From the NCBI GenBank assembly GCA_051306365.1, contig JBPPNC010000154.1:1-6177 (forward strand): 6,177 bases of DNA. Direction: 5' to 3'. The notes under the pieces are model-generated. The model made no database searches and was not told the origin of the DNA. It saw only the letters and a program-made list of their open reading frames with translations. Both the position numbers and the translations under genes were made by a program. Below, one piece after another: positions 1 to 5,624 of the stretch (position 1 is its first letter; every line of letters starts with the position of its first letter). The stretch is from Svornostia sp051306365 (GTDB lineage: Bacteria; Actinomycetota; Thermoleophilia; Solirubrobacterales; Solirubrobacteraceae).

Positions 1-155
1 CTCCTGCACCGTCAGCCCGCCCGACCGCCGCGGCGGTGAAGGGATCGGCCTCGGCAGCGGCGCGTCGAGCGCCAGCGGGAAGGTCACGCAGGTGTGGGTC
101 GGCTCGCACGTCGAGTACGGGCACGCACCCGCGAGTTCGATCTCTCGGTGTACGA
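1..155. other. Unassigned left edge, possibly the end of a neighbouring gene
   Basis: No gene can be named here. Two frames are open through the stretch and share the same GC-rich third positions: a plus-strand frame read from base 2, which contains residues GKVTQVWVGSH and stops at 170-172, and the opposite minus-strand frame. From base 127 a second plus frame reads TREFDLSVYDYC and stops at 205-207, inside the 3' end of aroH. This could be the frameshifted end of a plus-strand gene lying convergent to aroH, or the start of a further minus-strand gene. No family was recognised and the composition does not decide between strands. Confidence 0.25.
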
Positions 156-521
156 CTACTGCGCGCCGGTGAGGTCCGTGCGCAGCCTGGCGGCCTCACG
201 CAGGTAGACGTGCTTGGACTCGTGCGCCGGGTCCGCATAGAAGTGCATGAGGATCCGGATGACCTGCGGCAGCGCGCCCGGGACCGGGATCTCGCGCGTG
301 CACAGCAGCGGGACCTGGTTGAAGCCGAGCGTCCGCGCGGCGACCGCGGGGAACTCGGCGTCGAGGTCCTCGGTCATGCTGAAGATGCAGCTGACGACGT
401 CGGCGGTCGAGAGCGCGTTGCGCTCGAGGATCTCGCGCAGGAGTTCCTCGGTGGCGGCGAGGATCTTCTCGCGGTCGTTGGCGTCGACGGTCGTCGCGCC
501 GCGCAGGGCGAACAGGCGCAT
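156..521 (-). CDS. aroH: Chorismate mutase, AroH type
   Basis: This enzyme converts chorismate to prephenate, the branch point toward phenylalanine and tyrosine, in the cytosol. The 121-residue protein has the usual length of the AroH family, a trimeric ferredoxin-like fold unrelated to the all-helical AroQ mutases. The N-terminus LRGATTV and C-terminal HVYL segment are characteristic. Residues matching the Bacillus subtilis active site are all present: Arg7, Arg63, Cys74, Glu77, Arg89 and Tyr106. The ATG at 521 is chosen because it gives the family N-terminus. A GTG at 542 overlaps the rluB stop as GTGA and would add seven residues (VTRSRPL). Neither start has a clear Shine-Dalgarno site. 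The gene follows rluB by 17 bases and is probably cotranscribed and translationally coupled with it. No sign of damage is seen. Confidence 0.95.
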   Translation of the reverse strand: MRLFALRGATTVDANDREKILAATEELLREILERNALSTADVVSCIFSMTEDLDAEFPAVAARTLGFNQVPLLCTREIPVPGALPQVIRILMHFYADPAHESKHVYLREAARLRTDLTGAQ

Positions 522-538
522 GAGCGGCCGGGATCGTG

Positions 539-1240
539 TCACACGCCGGAGCGACGCAGCCGCTCGACCTCGGGCGCCGACAGGCGGCGGGTCTTCCCCG
601 GCGCGAGATCGCCCAACTCCAGGGGGCCGAAACGCACCCGCTCCAGCGCCACGACCGGGTGCCCGACGGCCTCGCACATGCGCCGCACCTGGTGCTTGCG
701 CCCCTCGTGGATCGTCAGCTCCAGCACCGTTCCGGAGACGCGCACGACACGCGCCGGCGCGGTCCGCCCGTCCTCGAGCTTGACCCCCGCGCGCAGCCGC
801 TCGACCGCGCGCTGGCTGACCGGCCCCTTCGCGACCTTCACCTTGTAGGTCTTCGGCACCTCGAACGAGGGGTGCGTCAACCGGTGCGCGAGCGCGCCGT
901 CGTTCGTGAGCAGCAGCAGCCCGGTGCTGTCGACGTCCAAGCGGCCGACCGGATAGAGCCGCCCGTGCCGGCCAGGCACGAGGTCGGTGACCTTCCGGCG
1001 GTCATGCGTGTCCTTCGCGGTCGAGACGTAGCCCGCGGGCTTGTTGACGGCGAAGACGACCCGCGCCTCCTCCCCCGCGACCGGCATGCCGTCAACGGCG
1101 ACCCTGCTGGAGCCGTCGACGTCGCGTGCCGGATCCGTGACGATATCGCCGCCGATCGTGACGCGCCCCTCGCGGATGATCTCCTCCGAGGCACGGCGGG
1201 AGGCGACGCCCCCGTGGGCGAGGTATTTGGCGAGGCGCAT
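539..1240 (-). CDS. rluB: 23S rRNA pseudouridine synthase, RluB/RsuA family
   Basis: The enzyme isomerises a uridine of 23S rRNA to pseudouridine during ribosome assembly; in Escherichia coli RluB acts on U2605. The 233-residue protein has an N-terminal S4 RNA-binding domain (about 1-60, starting MRLAKYLAHGGVASRR). The catalytic domain follows, with NKPAG at 66-70, the GRLD loop at 99-102 carrying the catalytic Asp102, and GRKHQVRRM at 180-188. Length and motif order are normal for the RsuA/RluB/RluE/RluF group. RluB is the most likely member because genes of this type sit beside scpA and scpB in many Gram-positive bacteria (ypuL in Bacillus), as they do here across two inserted genes. Substrate position is inferred. 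The ATG at 1240 has no Shine-Dalgarno site and lies 20 bp from the divergent rlmN start. Confidence 0.94.
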   Translation of the reverse strand: MRLAKYLAHGGVASRRASEEIIREGRVTIGGDIVTDPARDVDGSSRVAVDGMPVAGEEARVVFAVNKPAGYVSTAKDTHDRRKVTDLVPGRHGRLYPVGRLDVDSTGLLLLTNDGALAHRLTHPSFEVPKTYKVKVAKGPVSQRAVERLRAGVKLEDGRTAPARVVRVSGTVLELTIHEGRKHQVRRMCEAVGHPVVALERVRFGPLELGDLAPGKTRRLSAPEVERLRRSGV

Positions 1241-1249
1241 GGCGCTGTC

Positions 1250-1255
1250 ACCATA
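1250..1255 (-). promoter_or_regulatory. Candidate -10 element for rluB
   Basis: Read on the minus strand this hexamer is TATGGT, which fits the actinobacterial TANNNT consensus. It ends nine bases before the rluB ATG, so a transcript would have a leader of only two or three bases. This agrees with the missing ribosome binding site. No -35 hexamer is visible; the upstream half would lie inside rlmN. It is a pattern match only. Confidence 0.35.
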
Positions 1256-1260
1256 GGCGT

Positions 1261-2244
1261 ATGGACCTCGTGCTCCTGCAGCAGACGCTTGACGACCTCG
1301 GCCAGCCCGGCTTCCGGGCCAAGCAGGTGTGGTCGTGGGCGGCGCGTGGGGCGAAGGGCTACGACGAGATGACGGATCTGCCGGCGGGGCTGCGCGCCGA
1401 ACTCACCGAGCGCGTACCGTTCAGCTGCCTGGAGCCCATCCGCCAGGCGGAATCGCGCGACGGCACGATCAAGACGCTCTTTCAGACTCACGACGGCCGT
1501 GCGATCGAAGCCGTGCTCATGCGCTACCGCGACGGCCGGCGCTCGCTCTGCCTGTCCTCGCAGTCGGGCTGCCCGCTGACGTGCACCTTCTGCGCCACCG
1601 GCACCATGAAGTTCGGCCGCAACCTCACGGGATCGGAGATCCTCGACCAGGCGCTGCACTTCCGCCGCATCGGGGAGGTCGACCACGTCGTCTTCATGGG
1701 CATGGGCGAGCCGATGATGAACCTCGACCACGTGCTCGATGCCTCCCGCCGCCTGCCCGACGTCGGGGTCACCCACCGACGCACGGCGATCTCCACGGTC
1801 GGGTGGATCCCCGGGATCGAGCGGCTCATGGACGAGGACATGCCGATCCGTCTCGCGCTCAGCCTCCACGCGCCCGAGGACGCGCTGCGCTCGCAGATCA
1901 TGCCCGTGAACGAGCGGTATCCGCTGGCCGACGTGCTCGCCGCGTGCGAGCGGTTCTACGAGAAGAAGCGCCGCCAGATCTTCATCGAGTACGTGATGCT
2001 GGACGGCGTCAACGACCGCTACGAGCAGGCGGTCCAGATGGCCAGGTTGCTCGACCCGAAGATCTACAAGATCAACCTCATCCCGTACAACCCGACCGGG
2101 TCGCCGTACGACGGGTCGGCACGGGGCGCGATCGACGTCTTCCGCGACGTGCTGGAGGAGCGCGGACTGCGGGCGACGATCCGGCTTACGCGCGGGCAGG
2201 ACATCGACGCGGCGTGCGGCCAGTTGGCGGTGGCAACTCGCTGA
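1261..2244 (+). CDS. rlmN: Dual-specificity RNA methyltransferase RlmN
   Basis: This radical SAM enzyme makes 2-methyladenosine at A2503 of 23S rRNA and, in many bacteria, at A37 of some tRNAs, which supports translational accuracy. The 327-residue protein has the N-terminal RNA-binding region (about 1-80, with GFRAKQVWSW and DEMTDLP). The [4Fe-4S]-binding CxxxCxxC is at Cys104, Cys108 and Cys111, and the SAM-binding GMGEP at 147-151. The two catalytic cysteines are present: Cys97, equivalent to E. coli Cys118, seven residues before the cluster motif, and Cys319 in GQDIDAACGQL, equivalent to Cys355. The N-terminus is short for the family but complete from the conserved region on. The ATG at 1261 has no Shine-Dalgarno site. 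The gene is divergent from rluB and convergent with the SCP2 gene, so it is probably monocistronic. Confidence 0.98.
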   Translation: MDLVLLQQTLDDLGQPGFRAKQVWSWAARGAKGYDEMTDLPAGLRAELTERVPFSCLEPIRQAESRDGTIKTLFQTHDGRAIEAVLMRYRDGRRSLCLSSQSGCPLTCTFCATGTMKFGRNLTGSEILDQALHFRRIGEVDHVVFMGMGEPMMNLDHVLDASRRLPDVGVTHRRTAISTVGWIPGIERLMDEDMPIRLALSLHAPEDALRSQIMPVNERYPLADVLAACERFYEKKRRQIFIEYVMLDGVNDRYEQAVQMARLLDPKIYKINLIPYNPTGSPYDGSARGAIDVFRDVLEERGLRATIRLTRGQDIDAACGQLAVATR

Positions 2245-2265
2245 CGCTCCTTCTCGCGGGCGTTC

Positions 2266-2724
2266 TCAACCAGGGATCGCGAAGAGCGACCGCAGGCTGC
2301 CGGCGGCCTCGAGGTCGCCGTCCACCGTCAGGATGCCCTGCTCGTACAGCGTGAGGCCGCTCACCCCGCCGAGCACCATGCGCATGAATGCGACGGGGCC
2401 ACAGCGCAGGGTGGAGACCGGGTCGCCGATCGGCTCGCGTGACGTCACGCAGCCGCCGTTGACGAAGTGGACGTCGAAGCGGTCGACCCCGCCGTCGGGG
2501 GCGCCGTCGATCTCGAAGCGCACCAGCGTGTCGATCCCGGTGGCGTTCTGGCGGTCCACGTGCTCGGCCATCCGCCGGAAGACCTCCTCGAGCACGGGGC
2601 CACGCATCGACCCGCCGACCATTTCGGCCACGCTCGCGTCATCCATGTGCCGCAGGTTGCGGGCGACCTGGTTGACGTCAAGACCGGAAAACTGCTGATG
2701 CGAAGCGGACATCTCGAGAGTCAT
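2266..2724 (-). CDS. SCP2 sterol-binding-like domain protein
   Basis: This is a small soluble protein of the SCP2 fold, which forms a hydrophobic pocket for lipids or fatty acyl groups. In bacteria its ligand and role are mostly unknown. The 152-residue product has a helical N-terminal part (about 15-58, with MRGPVLEEVFRRMAEHVD at 40-57). The SCP2 core follows: a strand region VRFEIDGAPDGGVDRFDV at 68-85, a TSREP segment at 94-98, the helix FMRMVLGG at 113-120, and a C-terminal GDLEAAGSLRSLFAIP typical of the family. No signal peptide or membrane segment is seen. The ATG at 2724 is preferred because a -10-like hexamer lies at 2745-2750 and AGGG precedes it; alternatives are a GTG at 2763 and an ATG at 2712. 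It is separated from scpB by 85 bases with a candidate promoter and palindrome, so it is probably its own transcription unit. Confidence 0.85.
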   Translation of the reverse strand: MTLEMSASHQQFSGLDVNQVARNLRHMDDASVAEMVGGSMRGPVLEEVFRRMAEHVDRQNATGIDTLVRFEIDGAPDGGVDRFDVHFVNGGCVTSREPIGDPVSTLRCGPVAFMRMVLGGVSGLTLYEQGILTVDGDLEAAGSLRSLFAIPG

Positions 2725-2744
2725 AGTCCCTGGGGGCCCTCGCG

Positions 2745-2750
2745 ACCCTA
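2745..2750 (-). promoter_or_regulatory. Candidate -10 element of the SCP2 gene
   Basis: On the minus strand this is TAGGGT, a good match to actinobacterial TANNNT. A start about seven bases on would give a leader of about 13 bases before the ATG at 2724, with AGGG three bases before the start codon. CTGACA resembles a -35 box but sits 20 bases upstream, longer than ideal. The region between here and scpB is unusually AT-rich for this window, which supports a promoter. Confidence 0.45.
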
Positions 2751-2756
2751 ACAAAA

Positions 2757-2776
2757 CTGACACGGATTTGTGTCAG
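2757..2776. promoter_or_regulatory. Palindromic operator-like site before the SCP2 gene
   Basis: A perfect inverted repeat, CTGACAC and GTGTCAG, is separated by six bases (GGATTT). It lies six bases upstream of the SCP2 -10 hexamer and covers the -35 zone, the usual place for a repressor or activator dimer of the TetR, GntR or MarR type. The bound regulator cannot be named, and no regulator gene is in the window. It follows scpB but lacks a U-tract and has an AT-rich loop, so it does not look like a terminator. Confidence 0.5.
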
Positions 2777-2809
2777 AACCCCCGGACCGGTGCGGCTGCG
2801 CCGCGAAGG

Positions 2810-3445
2810 CTAACGGGCTTCGCCGCCGCCGTCGACCGCCGCCAGCACACCCGCTGTCTCGCCGCCCTCGGCCGGTCCGCCGGCGCGCACCTCGCCGGCG
2901 CGCAGGAGCCGATCGCGCAGGGTCGCCTGTTCCTCGGGTGTGGGGTCCCAGGCGCTGACGTCAGGGAGGCCCTTGAGCGACGCCAGCCCGAAGAGCTGCA
3001 GAAACAGCGGAGTCGTGCGGTAGAGGATCGCGCCGAACTGGGACCGGCCCGATTCCTCGATGAGCCCGCGCTCGATGAGCGTGGCCGTGGCGGAGTCGGC
3101 GCTGACGCCGCGGATGCGGGTGATCTCGGGCCGCGAGACCGGCTGCAGGTAGGCGACGATCGCCAGCGTCTCAGCCTGGGCCGGCGTGAGCGGCGGCGTG
3201 CGGGGCTTGGCCAGCAGACGGCGGGCCGCGGTCTCCGCGATCGCGTCGGTCGCGAGCGTGATCCCGCCCGCCACGCGCTTGAGCTGGAGCCCGTGCTCGC
3301 CGGGCGCGTAGCGCTGGTCGAGCTCCGCGATGGCGGCCACGATCTCATCCTCGTCGTACCCGGTGACCTCGCCCAGGTCCTGGATCGCCACCGGATCGGG
3401 CGACAGGAACAGCAGCGCCTCGATGATGCGCGCGAGATCGCTCAC
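2810..3445 (-). CDS. scpB: Segregation and condensation protein ScpB
   Basis: ScpB is the dimeric winged-helix (kite) subunit of the SMC-ScpAB condensin, which loads at the origin and organises and segregates the chromosome. The 211-residue protein begins with SDLARIIEALLFLSPDPV. It has two winged-helix domains, about 1-75 and 82-158, the second containing LTPAQAETLAIVAYLQPVSRPEITRIRGVS at 86-115 and ILYRTTPLFLQLFGL at 140-154. The tail after about 165 is Gly/Ala/Glu-rich and probably disordered. The GTG at 3445 is chosen because it gives the family N-terminus, overlaps the scpA stop as GTGA, and has GAGGG about eight bases upstream. This arrangement implies translational coupling with scpA. 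Reading further upstream would only add Arg/Gly-rich sequence that is a shadow of scpA. Confidence 0.95.
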   Translation of the reverse strand: MSDLARIIEALLFLSPDPVAIQDLGEVTGYDEDEIVAAIAELDQRYAPGEHGLQLKRVAGGITLATDAIAETAARRLLAKPRTPPLTPAQAETLAIVAYLQPVSRPEITRIRGVSADSATATLIERGLIEESGRSQFGAILYRTTPLFLQLFGLASLKGLPDVSAWDPTPEEQATLRDRLLRAGEVRAGGPAEGGETAGVLAAVDGGGEAR

Positions 3446-4197
3446 GACGCGGCCCTCGCGAAGGCGCCGCCGGCCTCGACCGCCGCGATGCGGATCTCGC
3501 CGAAGCACTCCTCCTGATGCCAGTCGGCCTGGCCGGACTTGTACAGCTCGAGCAGGGCCCACAGCGTGACGGCCACGGTGACGCGGTCGGCGCCCTTGAC
3601 CGCCTCGTCGAACGTGGTGGCACCCTGCAGCAGCAGCTGCTTGAGGTGGCTCAGGCGCTCGCCGACCGTGACCCGGTGCGTCGTCATGTGGCCGGTCGAC
3701 ACCTCGGGCGGCAGCCGCAGCAGCTCGCCCATCGCCCTGCCGAGCCGCGCGGGCTTGTAGACCGAGGCCGCCTCTTCCAGCCGCGACTCGCGCAGGAACG
3801 GCGGCGGCGGGGCCTGCCGGTAGCGGACGCCCTCCTCGCCCTCCAGCCGGGCGGCGAGGTGCTCGGCGGCGCGCCGGTAGCGCTGCGCGTCGAGCATGCG
3901 GGCCAGCAGCTCCTCGGCGGCCTCCTGGGGCTCGAGGTCCAACAGCTCCTCGTCCTCGCGCGGGAGCATGAGCCGGGACTTCAGCTCCAGCAGCGCGGCG
4001 ATGAGCACGAGGAACTCCGTCGCGACCTCGAGATCGAGTTCGCCCTTGGCCTCGAGGTGATCGAGGTAGGTGACGACCACCTCGGCCAGCTGCACCTCCA
4101 TGAGGTCGACCTCGTCGCGCAGGACGAGGGTGAGCAGTAGGTCGAACGGGCCCGTGAAGACCTCGAGATCGAGGTCCAGGATGGCGGCGACGTTCAT
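3442..4197 (-). CDS. scpA: Segregation and condensation protein ScpA (kleisin)
   Basis: ScpA is the kleisin that bridges the SMC neck and cap and binds a ScpB dimer, closing the condensin ring. The 251-residue protein has the family N-terminus LEVFTGPFDLLLTLV at 11-25, then the helical segment FLVLIAALLELKSRLMLP at 62-79 and an acidic linker (EDEELLDLEPQEAAEE, 81-96). A Pro-rich stretch sits at 130-134. The C-terminal winged helix, about 175-240, contains VTLWALLELYKSGQADW at 210-226, the region that binds the SMC ATPase head. The ATG at 4197 is preferred: it lies 13 bases after the trpS stop and starts just before the conserved region. An in-frame GTG at 4242 would overlap trpS by 32 bases. 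The Shine-Dalgarno site is poor. The gene is probably cotranscribed with trpS and scpB. Confidence 0.95.
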   Translation of the reverse strand: MNVAAILDLDLEVFTGPFDLLLTLVLRDEVDLMEVQLAEVVVTYLDHLEAKGELDLEVATEFLVLIAALLELKSRLMLPREDEELLDLEPQEAAEELLARMLDAQRYRRAAEHLAARLEGEEGVRYRQAPPPPFLRESRLEEAASVYKPARLGRAMGELLRLPPEVSTGHMTTHRVTVGERLSHLKQLLLQGATTFDEAVKGADRVTVAVTLWALLELYKSGQADWHQEECFGEIRIAAVEAGGAFARAAS

Positions 4198-4210
4198 CTG
4201 CGCAGGCAGG

Positions 4211-5215
4211 CTACCGACGCGGCCCGACGCCCATGGCCTCACGGACGTCGGAGAGGGTCTCTGCGGCGATCTCGCGCGCCTTCTCGGCGCCGCGCTCGAG
4301 CACGGCCTCCAGGGCGGCCTCGTCGCCTCGCAGGTGCTCGTACCGCTCCTGGACCGGCGCGAGCATGCTCACGACGGCGTCCGCGGCCGCCACCTTCAGG
4401 TCCCCGTAGCCGCGGGCGGACTGCATCTCCTCCTCGACGGCGGCGGGCGTCGTGCCCCGTGCGACCGAGAGGATGTCGATGAGGTTCGAGACGCCGGGCT
4501 TGTCGGGATGGCGGACGATCTCCTTGCCCGAGTCCGTCACGGCCCGCTTGAATTTCTTCTCGATCGCCTTCGGCTCGTCGAGGACGTACACCGTCCCCTC
4601 CGGCGTGCCGCCCGTGGTCGACATCTTCCGCGTCGGCTCCTGGAGGTCCATGATCCGCGCGCCGACCTCGGGGGTGCGCTGCTCGGGCACCACGAGGATC
4701 TCCTGCCCCTCGCTGGCGAACCGGGCGTTGAAACGACGGGCGACGTCGCGCATGAGCTCGAGGTGCTCACGCTGGTCCTCGCCGACCGGCACCTCCTCGG
4801 CGCGGTATGCCAGGACGTCCGCGGCCATGAGCACCGGGTAGAAGAGCAGGCCGGCGCTGATGAGTTCGCGCTGCGCCGCGGACTTGTCGCGGAACTGGTG
4901 CATGCGGTTGAGCTCGCCGACGGCCGTGACGGCGGAGAGCATCCAGCACAGCTCGGCCTGCTCGTACACGTCGGCCTGGCGGAAGAGGATGCAGCGCTCG
5001 GGATCGAGCCCGGCGGCCAGGAGGATGGCCGTGGTGTCGTAGACGCGCTCGCGCAGCACCTCGGGCTCGTAGCTCACGGTGATCGCGTGCAGGTCGACGA
5101 TGCAGTAGATCGCCGGATCCCCCCGGTCCTGCCCCTCGACATACTGCCGGATCGCCCCGATGTAGTTCCCGAGGTGCTTGCGGCCCGTGGGCTGGATGCC
5201 GGAGAAGATGCGCAC
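4211..5215 (-). CDS. trpS: Tryptophanyl-tRNA synthetase
   Basis: This class I synthetase charges tRNA-Trp with tryptophan as a homodimer. The 334-residue protein starts VRIFSGIQPTGRKHLGNYIG, in which HLGN (14-17) is the HIGH-type ATP-binding motif. GEDQREHLELMRDVARRFN at 145-163 contributes to the active site, and the second ATP-binding signature is KMSTT at 197-201 rather than the classical KMSKS. The C-terminal helical region about 205-334 should bind the anticodon. Length is typical. The GTG at 5215 is preferred because homology starts there and a TAGATT hexamer lies seven bases upstream, which fits leaderless transcription. An in-frame ATG at 5266 would add 17 low-complexity residues without a ribosome binding site. 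It heads the trpS-scpA-scpB operon. A short ORF with tandem Trp codons lies just upstream. Confidence 0.96.
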   Translation of the reverse strand: MRIFSGIQPTGRKHLGNYIGAIRQYVEGQDRGDPAIYCIVDLHAITVSYEPEVLRERVYDTTAILLAAGLDPERCILFRQADVYEQAELCWMLSAVTAVGELNRMHQFRDKSAAQRELISAGLLFYPVLMAADVLAYRAEEVPVGEDQREHLELMRDVARRFNARFASEGQEILVVPEQRTPEVGARIMDLQEPTRKMSTTGGTPEGTVYVLDEPKAIEKKFKRAVTDSGKEIVRHPDKPGVSNLIDILSVARGTTPAAVEEEMQSARGYGDLKVAAADAVVSMLAPVQERYEHLRGDEAALEAVLERGAEKAREIAAETLSDVREAMGVGPRR

Positions 5216-5222
5216 GGGGCGG

Positions 5223-5228
5223 AATCTA
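5223..5228 (-). promoter_or_regulatory. Candidate -10 element for leaderless trpS
   Basis: The minus-strand hexamer is TAGATT, a match to TANNNT, and it ends exactly seven bases before the GTG at 5215. That geometry places the transcription start at the start codon, as in many actinobacterial leaderless genes, and explains the lack of a Shine-Dalgarno site. No -35 box is visible. The first three bases also form the TAG stop of the short upstream ORF, so only one reading may be functional. Confidence 0.4.
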
Positions 5229-5333
5229 GTCGTTCGCCGCGTCGCTCCGGTCCCCGGTCGGACCATCGGGAGGAGCGGCCTGTGCCCGCCGGTCGGTGCC
5301 GTGACCGGTCAGGCGTTGCCACCATGGCCGCAC
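5226..5333 (-). CDS. Possible Trp-containing leader peptide of trpS
   Basis: A 35-codon ORF begins at a GTG and encodes VRPWWQRLTG near its start, with tandem Trp codons at positions 4 and 5. It ends in TAG ten bases before the trpS GTG. After the Trp codons the RNA can form a stem pairing CCGGTC with GACCGG (5289-5308) and another pairing GGTCC with GGACC (5249-5264). Several CCGGTC/GACCGG copies allow alternative pairings. This is the general layout of ribosome-mediated attenuation by tryptophan. Against it: GAGG lies 11 bases from the GTG, which is far. No U-tract follows the last stem, no promoter is clear upstream, and the frame's third-position GC (roughly three quarters) is lower than in real genes here. 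This is a hypothesis only. Confidence 0.25.
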   Translation of the reverse strand: MRPWWQRLTGHGTDRRAQAAPPDGPTGDRSDAAND

Positions 5334-5378
5334 GGCGAGATGGACCTCAAGCCGGTGCGTGGGATGGGACTCACCGGT

Positions 5379-5469
5379 CCCGGGCGGTGCCGCCGTACGA
5401 GCAGCGGCACCGCCCGGGCCGGTCGCACCCGCGACCGGTGTTGGGACGACAGCAGCGCCGCTGCCGTCG
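5379..5469. repeat. Three consecutive hairpins between trpS and gcvPB
   Basis: The first hairpin has a perfect 15-bp stem, CCCGGGCGGTGCCGC (5379-5393) with its complement at 5404-5418, and a 10-base loop. Directly adjacent is an 8-bp stem, CCGGTCGC/GCGACCGG (5419-5438), with a four-base loop. Eight bases on, CGACAGCAGC (5447-5456) pairs with GCTGCCGTCG (5460-5469) with one A-C mismatch and a three-base loop. An outer pair CACCGGT (5372-5378) and ACCGGTG (5434-5440) could compete with the second hairpin. No U-tract follows on either strand. The block may act as a U-less terminator for minus-strand transcription from gcvPB, may be a structured RNA, or may be a palindromic repeat element. Confidence 0.55.
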
Positions 5470-5491
5470 CCGGGCCACGACAATCCCGCGC

Positions 5492-5623
5492 GTGCCCGAC
5501 CGCCTGCGCTTCACCGGGACCTGGCGTCACTGCCAGGAGCTCGCCCTCGAGGCCTTCGACCGCGATGTCGCGGCGGGGCGCACGCACATCGTCGCACCGC
5601 CCGGCTCGGGCAGGACCGTCCTC
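5492..5623 (+). pseudogene. N-terminal remnant of a DEAD/DEAH-type helicase
   Basis: From a GTG the frame reads 44 residues that look like the start of a superfamily II helicase of actinobacterial type. RFTGTWRHCQELALEAF (6-22) is followed by THIVAPPGSGRTVL (31-44), which ends with a Walker A P-loop. Intact relatives normally read GSGKT; here the ATP-contacting lysine is arginine, which one base change (AAG to AGG) would produce. Straight after the P-loop the similarity stops, and the downstream codons of this frame look like a shadow of other coding sequence. All later helicase motifs are missing, so the fragment cannot work. A GACAAT hexamer lies seven bases before the GTG, as in the leaderless arrangement suggested for trpS. 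The family call rests on motif recognition without a search. Confidence 0.6.
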
Positions 5624-5624
5624 T

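Noticed and set aside
877..1869. A 330-residue minus-strand frame across rluB and rlmN
   Set aside because: It is a shadow of two well-supported genes in other frames, and its composition (Arg, Ala, His, Asp) is typical of antisense of GC-rich genes.
2245..2265. Terminator between the convergent rlmN and SCP2 genes
   Set aside because: The 21-base gap allows only about a five-pair stem including a wobble, with no U-tract.
2792..2804. Small hairpin GCGGC-loop-GCCGC after scpB as an intrinsic terminator
   Set aside because: The stem is only 5 bp with a 3-base loop, has no U-tract, and such short stems are common by chance in this GC-rich DNA.
5216..5380. T-box riboswitch upstream of trpS
   Set aside because: No TGGNACC-type T-box sequence is seen on the minus strand in this interval.
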